The notes below the pieces were generated by a model. The model saw only the letters and a program-made list of their open reading frames with translations, was not told the origin of the DNA and made no database searches. The position numbers and the translations under genes are program-made. From SIG437 sp045576235 (lineage in GTDB: Bacteria; Bacillota; Clostridia; UBA1381; UBA9506), in assembly GCA_045576235.1 (NCBI GenBank), contig JAZNGA010000019.1, forward strand, positions 1-45,706: a stretch of DNA of 45,706 nt. Reading direction: 5' to 3'. This document shows, piece after piece, positions 40,875-45,706 of this stretch. Positions within the stretch are counted from its first letter, which is position 1. Every line of letters starts with the position of its first letter.

Positions 40875-43800
40875 ATGAAGAAATTCAGAACATTTAAAAT
40901 GATGGCGCTTGTGCTTTGCATGATGCTCTTGTGTTCAATGATGCCGACAATGGTTTTTGCGGCAGACGCAATGGTCGTTAAAGGCGCAAATGTCATGCCA
41001 GGTGGCCAGGATATCACTTATTACGACTCAGCTGCAGCGGGCGTGGTAGAGTCTGGCGGCGGAGACACAATCGTCTTAAGACAAGGTGAATGGGTAAAAT
41101 ATAGCTTAGCTGGCTTAGAGCCGGGAGAATATATGCTCAGCATAACTCACGGCTGTAAGGCCGCTGTAGGCTATGACATAACCATAAATGACAATGATAA
41201 GATTTATTCTAAAAAGGTAATTGCTGCAACAGGTGCCTACTTAACCTTTAAAGAATACGAAGTCGGTATGGTTACCATCCCAAATTCAGACAGCACGATA
41301 ACGATTATGGACAACTCGACAAGCTCTGTTTATTTTCAGCAGTTCAAGCTTATCAGCATGAAAACGGTTGAGAAAAAAGCAGCTTTAGCAAAACAGTCAA
41401 GAGCATATGTTATGTCATATCTCCCCTGCATAATCGAAGCTGAAAACTTTGACTCGGGTGCTGCAGGCGTTGCCTATTTCGACTCTGACCCGGGCAACAT
41501 GGGCGGAGCCTACAGAGAAACAGCTGATGTTGACATCTATAAAGCAGGCGATGCTACATATGTCAACATGGGTTCAGGCGACTGGATGACATACACAATC
41601 AGCTGTGATAAGCCTGCAGACTATGACCTCGTTGCAAAAATGACTGATGTCATGGAAGAATCAAAGGTCAGAATCTATATGGATGGCTATGAGATTTTAA
41701 GACTCATTCCTGAAAAGGCAATGCCGACAGGTGAAGAAATGACAGAGACAACACTCGGCACTTTCTTCATTGATAAAGGCGTTCACTCATTGCAGATTAA
41801 ATGCTTAGATGGTGACATCAACATTGATTATATGCGTTTCCGCAAATCTAAAGCAGATGGAATCGACATAAGCGACACAACTCTTCTTCGTGCCTGGAAA
41901 GACAGTCAGGAGCTTTCGGAGGAAGACTTAGCAGCAAATGTTGTTGTAAATCCTGTTGAGCGTGAGCTCTATGTTGATGCATCCAAAGCAACAAACGGAG
42001 ACGGTTCGGAAAATTCACCGTTTAACTCATTAGATGCAGCTAAAGCATACATTCGAACAATCAATAAGAACATGAAGGGCGACATCGTTGTTAACTTAAA
42101 GGGTGACTTTAAGCTTAATGAAACATTGGTGTTCAGCGAAGAAGATTCAGGAAGTGACATCTATAATGTAATCTACCGCGGGGACGGAGACACAAGCATC
42201 CACGGCGGAAGAAAAGTCACAGGCTGGAAACAGGCAGAGGGAAGCCCACTCTGGCAGACAACGCTTTCAGATGTTGAAGATTTCAGACAGCTCTACATTG
42301 GTGAAAACCGCGGTATGAGAGCAAGAACAGAATGGCTCTATCATATGAAGGCTGAATGGAATGACCCTGCAAACGACTATGCTCAGGCAGAAGGTGTCGT
42401 TGTTGATGCTTCTGACTTCATTGGCGGCTTTTCAAGACCTCAGGATATGGAAATGGTTTGGCAGCCGTCTTGGAGATGGGTCTGCGCGCCTATTGACGAC
42501 ATAGTGAAAAACGGAGATGGAGACTATATTGTTCATTTCCCGCATCCATATTTTAAAACAATTTTCACAACATCAGGAGCGCTTGACTTCGATAAGAAAA
42601 ACCTCTTCTATTTGCAGAATGCTCCCGAATTCTTAGACAGACCCGGTGAGTTCTACTTTAATAAAGACACGAAAGTGCTCACATATTATCCGTTTGACTA
42701 TGAAGACATGACAACAATCGATTGCTACATTCCTGAAGTTGAGACTCTCATGCAGGTCAGAGGAACGGATAAAAACAGCAGAGTTAAAAACCTCGCCTTT
42801 GAAGGAATTCAGTTCAAATTCGGCGGATGGGAGCAGCCATCAACAAAAGGATTTTCAACTATTCAGGCAGATATGATGCTTGACCCTGATAATGTCATCA
42901 TTGAAGACTTCTCAGCTGCAGGAACAGCCTTCGGAACGAAGCTTGTTCATGCGCAGATTCAGGTTGACTTTGCTTCAAACATCACATTCACTAAAAACGA
43001 GTTCAAGCAGCTTGGTTCAAACTGCTTAGGAATCAACAATGCAACAGACAACTGTCTTGTTGAAGGTAACCTCTTTGACAACTTCTCAGGAACAGCAGTT
43101 GCAATCGGTGACTGGGTTGTTGAAGCAGGAGATCCGCTTGATGAATACACGAGAAAGACAATGATCAGAAACAACTTAATAAGAAGACCGGGCGTTGAAT
43201 ATCTCACTCCGGTAATTACAGCTTATTACACAAATAAAGCAACAATTGACCACAACGACATTCAAGACGCACCATACACAGGCATTTCAATGTGTTGGGG
43301 ATGGGGAATTCACGGCAGAGAATATGCAACATATTATAAAGCAACAAACAACAGAATTGACAATGTTATGTATAGACTCCGTGACGGTGGTCACATCTAC
43401 ACACTCGGCGTTATGACAGGCTCAGTCATTTCAGGAAACTACATGACAAGATCAGGCGACTGGAAGGGCGGCGTTTACACAGACGAAGGAACAGCATACT
43501 TGAAAATCATTGACAATGTCTTTGGTGATGGTGTTGCAAGATGGCTCAAATCAACAAGAAACACAAACTATGACAATATTTCCTATGGAAACTATGCAAG
43601 ATATAATGGTAATGTTGTGTATCCTGAGTTAAATAAATTCGAGGACGCAACGATTGTTCACTACAAAGACCCATGGCCTGAAGAAGCGCAGGCAATCATG
43701 GATAATGCTGGTCTTCAGGATGATTATAAATATCTTTTAGAAGACTATGAATCAAGACCGAATTTAAGAAACGCAACGCTCGAACCGCATAGATACTTTG

Positions 43801-44315
43801 AAGGTGACATGGTTATCGAAGCAGGTAACTACATGGAAGGCGATCAGGGCACAGCTTACTATGACACAGCTGACTATGATTGGACAAAGACAGGCTTTGC
43901 TGTCGGAAAACAGCCTTACAGAAGATATGAGGCAAACGGTGCTTGCTTGCTCACTATCGAAAACACAGCACAGGGCGAGTGGACAAAATATAAGTTCAAC
44001 ATCGAAGAAGCAGGCGAATATGACATTTATGCAGCGCTCGCAGTTGTTCAGGAAGACACAGCAGTCACAGTTGACATTGACGAAAAGACCGTTGTTGATA
44101 AATTGAAGGTTGCTCCTAACTGTAAGGCTTATGAGAAATATGACAACTACCTGATGGGAACATTCTATCTCTCAGAAGGTGAACACACATTAAGACTTGA
44201 GCACGCTGTTAAGAACTTTGCGTTCGGACGACTCATCTTCAACAAGAAGGGAACACATCCTCAAAGAGTCGATGGCTATAATCAGGCGCTAATGGATGTT
44301 GTGCTTGCAAAATAA
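40875..44315 (+). CDS. Secreted multi-CBM protein with right-handed beta-helix domain
   Basis: A 1146-residue exported protein; ATG 40875 follows AAAGGTAG. Signal peptide residues 1-29 ('MALVLCMMLLCSMMPTMVFA', cleavage before ADA). Then a carbohydrate-binding-like beta-sandwich (~35-165), a CBM6/CBM35-like module ('IIEAENFDSGAAGVAYFDSD', 'GSGDWMTYTISCDKPADYDL'; ~185-325), a right-handed parallel beta-helix (~365-960) beginning 'YVDASKATNGDGSENSPFNS' and containing 'RGMRARTEWLYH', 'ITFTKNEFKQLGSNCLGINN' and 'TIDHNDIQDAPYTGISMCWG', and a third CBM-like module ('GEWTKYKFNIEEAGEYDIYA') at the end. Probably acts on a plant or host polysaccharide as a lyase or glycosidase; the substrate and catalytic residues are not certain. 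Confidence 0.85.
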   Translation: MKKFRTFKMMALVLCMMLLCSMMPTMVFAADAMVVKGANVMPGGQDITYYDSAAAGVVESGGGDTIVLRQGEWVKYSLAGLEPGEYMLSITHGCKAAVGYDITINDNDKIYSKKVIAATGAYLTFKEYEVGMVTIPNSDSTITIMDNSTSSVYFQQFKLISMKTVEKKAALAKQSRAYVMSYLPCIIEAENFDSGAAGVAYFDSDPGNMGGAYRETADVDIYKAGDATYVNMGSGDWMTYTISCDKPADYDLVAKMTDVMEESKVRIYMDGYEILRLIPEKAMPTGEEMTETTLGTFFIDKGVHSLQIKCLDGDINIDYMRFRKSKADGIDISDTTLLRAWKDSQELSEEDLAANVVVNPVERELYVDASKATNGDGSENSPFNSLDAAKAYIRTINKNMKGDIVVNLKGDFKLNETLVFSEEDSGSDIYNVIYRGDGDTSIHGGRKVTGWKQAEGSPLWQTTLSDVEDFRQLYIGENRGMRARTEWLYHMKAEWNDPANDYAQAEGVVVDASDFIGGFSRPQDMEMVWQPSWRWVCAPIDDIVKNGDGDYIVHFPHPYFKTIFTTSGALDFDKKNLFYLQNAPEFLDRPGEFYFNKDTKVLTYYPFDYEDMTTIDCYIPEVETLMQVRGTDKNSRVKNLAFEGIQFKFGGWEQPSTKGFSTIQADMMLDPDNVIIEDFSAAGTAFGTKLVHAQIQVDFASNITFTKNEFKQLGSNCLGINNATDNCLVEGNLFDNFSGTAVAIGDWVVEAGDPLDEYTRKTMIRNNLIRRPGVEYLTPVITAYYTNKATIDHNDIQDAPYTGISMCWGWGIHGREYATYYKATNNRIDNVMYRLRDGGHIYTLGVMTGSVISGNYMTRSGDWKGGVYTDEGTAYLKIIDNVFGDGVARWLKSTRNTNYDNISYGNYARYNGNVVYPELNKFEDATIVHYKDPWPEEAQAIMDNAGLQDDYKYLLEDYESRPNLRNATLEPHRYFEGDMVIEAGNYMEGDQGTAYYDTADYDWTKTGFAVGKQPYRRYEANGACLLTIENTAQGEWTKYKFNIEEAGEYDIYAALAVVQEDTAVTVDIDEKTVVDKLKVAPNCKAYEKYDNYLMGTFYLSEGEHTLRLEHAVKNFAFGRLIFNKKGTHPQRVDGYNQALMDVVLAK

Positions 44316-44355
44316 TTAAGTCCCTTATAAGACTTTTGTTTATTAAAATAGGTAA

Positions 44356-44409
44356 GTTTCAAGTCGGTCAGGCGGATCGCTTTAAGCGGTCTGCCTCAAG
44401 ACTTGAAAC
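44356..44409 (+). terminator. Long hairpin between the two secreted-protein genes
   Basis: GTTTCAAGTC (44356-44365) pairs with GACTTGAAAC (44400-44409), and inside it AGGCGGATCGCT pairs with AGCGGTCTGCCT (12 bp with two G-T pairs). No T run follows, so it may be a processing or stability element rather than a terminator. A second small hairpin AAGCTTG/CAAGCTT is at 44426-44443. Confidence 0.5.
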
Positions 44410-44495
44410 CATAAAAGCTTAAGGGAAGCTTGATTGCAAGCTTATGATTGATTCAGAAAATTCACTTATTGTTTAAAATAACAGGAGGATTAAAT

Positions 44496-45706
44496 ATGAA
44501 GCGTTTTATCAGTTTGATTTTGACACTTCTTATGTTAATGATGAGCATTAACACAGTCGTTTTTGCGGCGACTGAATTGACACTAAACGGAACTGATGTC
44601 ATAAACAAGATTGAAGGCGAAGGCTTCCACGATGTAAAAGGCAAGGCATTTGACACTGTAAATGTTTCTGTTGAAACAACCGTTATTCTTCATTCGGGAG
44701 ACTGGGCGAAGTATGACATATCAAGTTTAGATGAAGGCGCATATGAAGTTTCCATTTCCTATGGTTCAACAGGAACACCAGCCATGACCTTTGAAACAAA
44801 TGACGGAAGCACAGTTTCAAAAACATTGCAAACAACAGGCGCATATACAACATATGTTGATGGTGTTATCGGAACGCTCCAACTCAGCGGAAATCAGGAA
44901 ACAGTTAAGATGTCGGCAACAGGTGCAAATGTTTATGTTCCAACCATAACATTCACAAAAATTGCACCACCGTCTGTTTCATCATGGAGCTCAAATGCAG
45001 ATGTGTCTGATGGCGTTGTTGCGCGTGGTGCAGACCTGTTCACTATCACAATGAGCGAAGCTGTTAAGCCTGAAACTGTGACAGCTGACACAGTTAAGAT
45101 TTTAAAGGATGACGTTGCTCTTTCAGCGATAGTTTCAGCAGAGGGTGAAACCATCACATTAAAATTAAAAGAATCTCTTGAATTCGGAGCAGACTACACA
45201 TTGTTTGTTGACAAGTCTGTCGCATCAGAAGCAACCAACATTGCTATGGATGATGACTATGAAGATGCCTTTTCAGCAGCAGATGATTCAAATCAGGCTG
45301 GCTCTGCAACAATCGTTGTTTCATCATATGAATCAGGAAACGGAACAATAACCGCTTCAGGTCAGGTTAAATCGTCTCAAGGCCTTGGCATCAAGGGAAG
45401 AAATGTTGAGCTTTACATTCAGCATAAAGATGATTTGGAAGCAACTCTTGCTGATAGTGCTGTGAGCGGAGACGATGGTGCATTCACAATTGATTTTGAA
45501 ATCGATGAAAGCGCAGATGGTGGAAAATATTTCGTTGAGATTACATCTGACTATGTTATAGATAGATATAACAATTCGATGCTTTTCTTTAATGAAGATT
45601 TAGAAGAAGACATCAAAACAGATTTTTCAGGTCTTGCAGATGCAGAAGCTGCTAAAGATGCGGTTTCTGATTATGCAGATTTCCTTGATGTTGATTTAGA
45701 ATGGGC
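44496..45706 (+). CDS. Secreted protein with CBM-like and Ig-like domains, 3' end outside window
   Basis: ATG 44496 follows ACAGGAGG; the frame is open to the end of the window (403 residues seen). Signal peptide 'MKRFISLILTLLMLMMSINT' with cleavage near 'VFAA'. Residues ~25-150 resemble the N-terminal module of the preceding secreted protein ('HSGDWAKYDISSLDEGAYEV', then 'TGAYTTYVDGVIGTLQLS'), so the two share a duplicated binding domain. Residues ~155-250 look like a bacterial Ig-like (Big_5) domain ('LFTITMSEAVKPETVTADTV'). Later residues are beta-rich. It is probably a large surface or carbohydrate-binding protein, perhaps in one operon with its neighbour; enzymatic function is not visible in this part. 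Confidence 0.8.
   Translation, partial: MKRFISLILTLLMLMMSINTVVFAATELTLNGTDVINKIEGEGFHDVKGKAFDTVNVSVETTVILHSGDWAKYDISSLDEGAYEVSISYGSTGTPAMTFETNDGSTVSKTLQTTGAYTTYVDGVIGTLQLSGNQETVKMSATGANVYVPTITFTKIAPPSVSSWSSNADVSDGVVARGADLFTITMSEAVKPETVTADTVKILKDDVALSAIVSAEGETITLKLKESLEFGADYTLFVDKSVASEATNIAMDDDYEDAFSAADDSNQAGSATIVVSSYESGNGTITASGQVKSSQGLGIKGRNVELYIQHKDDLEATLADSAVSGDDGAFTIDFEIDESADGGKYFVEITSDYVIDRYNNSMLFFNEDLEEDIKTDFSGLADAEAAKDAVSDYADFLDVDLEW

Overview
This window looks like a chromosomal segment of a low-GC, Gram-positive anaerobe of the class Clostridia. The evidence is the conserved block yybS-gdpP-rplI-dnaB-tilS-hpt-ftsH, an AddA-type (not RecB) recombination helicase-nuclease, a Rex redox repressor, S-layer-homology (SLH) surface proteins and large secreted carbohydrate-binding proteins. 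A fibre- or pectin-degrading gut Firmicute of the Monoglobus/Oscillospiraceae kind would fit, but I cannot assign a species.

Layout. 1-2446: the 3' part of an SLH surface protein, interrupted by one in-frame TAA. 2447-6410: an AT-rich accessory region with three terminator-like hairpins, two small membrane genes of a DUF2500-like kind, two copies of a ~190-bp repeat with inverted ends that bracket a zinc-ribbon-array gene plus a membrane-protein gene, and a gene remnant. 6411-9006: a small membrane protein and topoisomerase III. 9253-11545: rpmG-secE-nusG-rplK-rplA, with likely L1-binding leader sites before both rplK and rplA. 11596-12234 (-): trmB. 12424-21197: the yybS-to-ftsH housekeeping block. 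21286-24151: an exporter-type ABC half-transporter and a DUF4432 sugar epimerase-like protein. 24177-25380: the L10 leader with rplJ-rplL, placed about 13 kb from rplKA and not followed by rpoB. 25553-25834: a small RyR-domain protein. 25912-28547 (-): metF, tRNA-Leu(UAG) and pgi. 28740-29492: an AraC-type regulator. 29562-30811 (-): a ccdA / ferredoxin-thioredoxin-reductase-like / trxA thiol-redox operon. 30967-34732 (-): acn-icd-rex. 34863-35564 (-): rsmG. 35707-39252: addA. 39347-39485: a cluster of palindromes. 39498-40364 (-): a second AraC regulator, divergent from 40875-44315, a secreted beta-helix enzyme-like protein with several carbohydrate-binding modules. 44496-end: the start of another secreted protein with a similar N-terminal module and an Ig-like domain.

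The most interesting region is 2447-6410. Both small operons there are preceded by a strictly 10-bp-periodic array of 7-mers resembling the Spo0A box TGTCGAA, each separated by 3 bp (2872-2918 and 3993-4029). The second operon is also framed by two structured repeats whose right ends carry an outward TTGACA. Together they look like a mobile two-gene cassette (a five-fold zinc-ribbon protein and a two-helix membrane protein) under developmental or stationary-phase control. The cassette's function is unknown to me.
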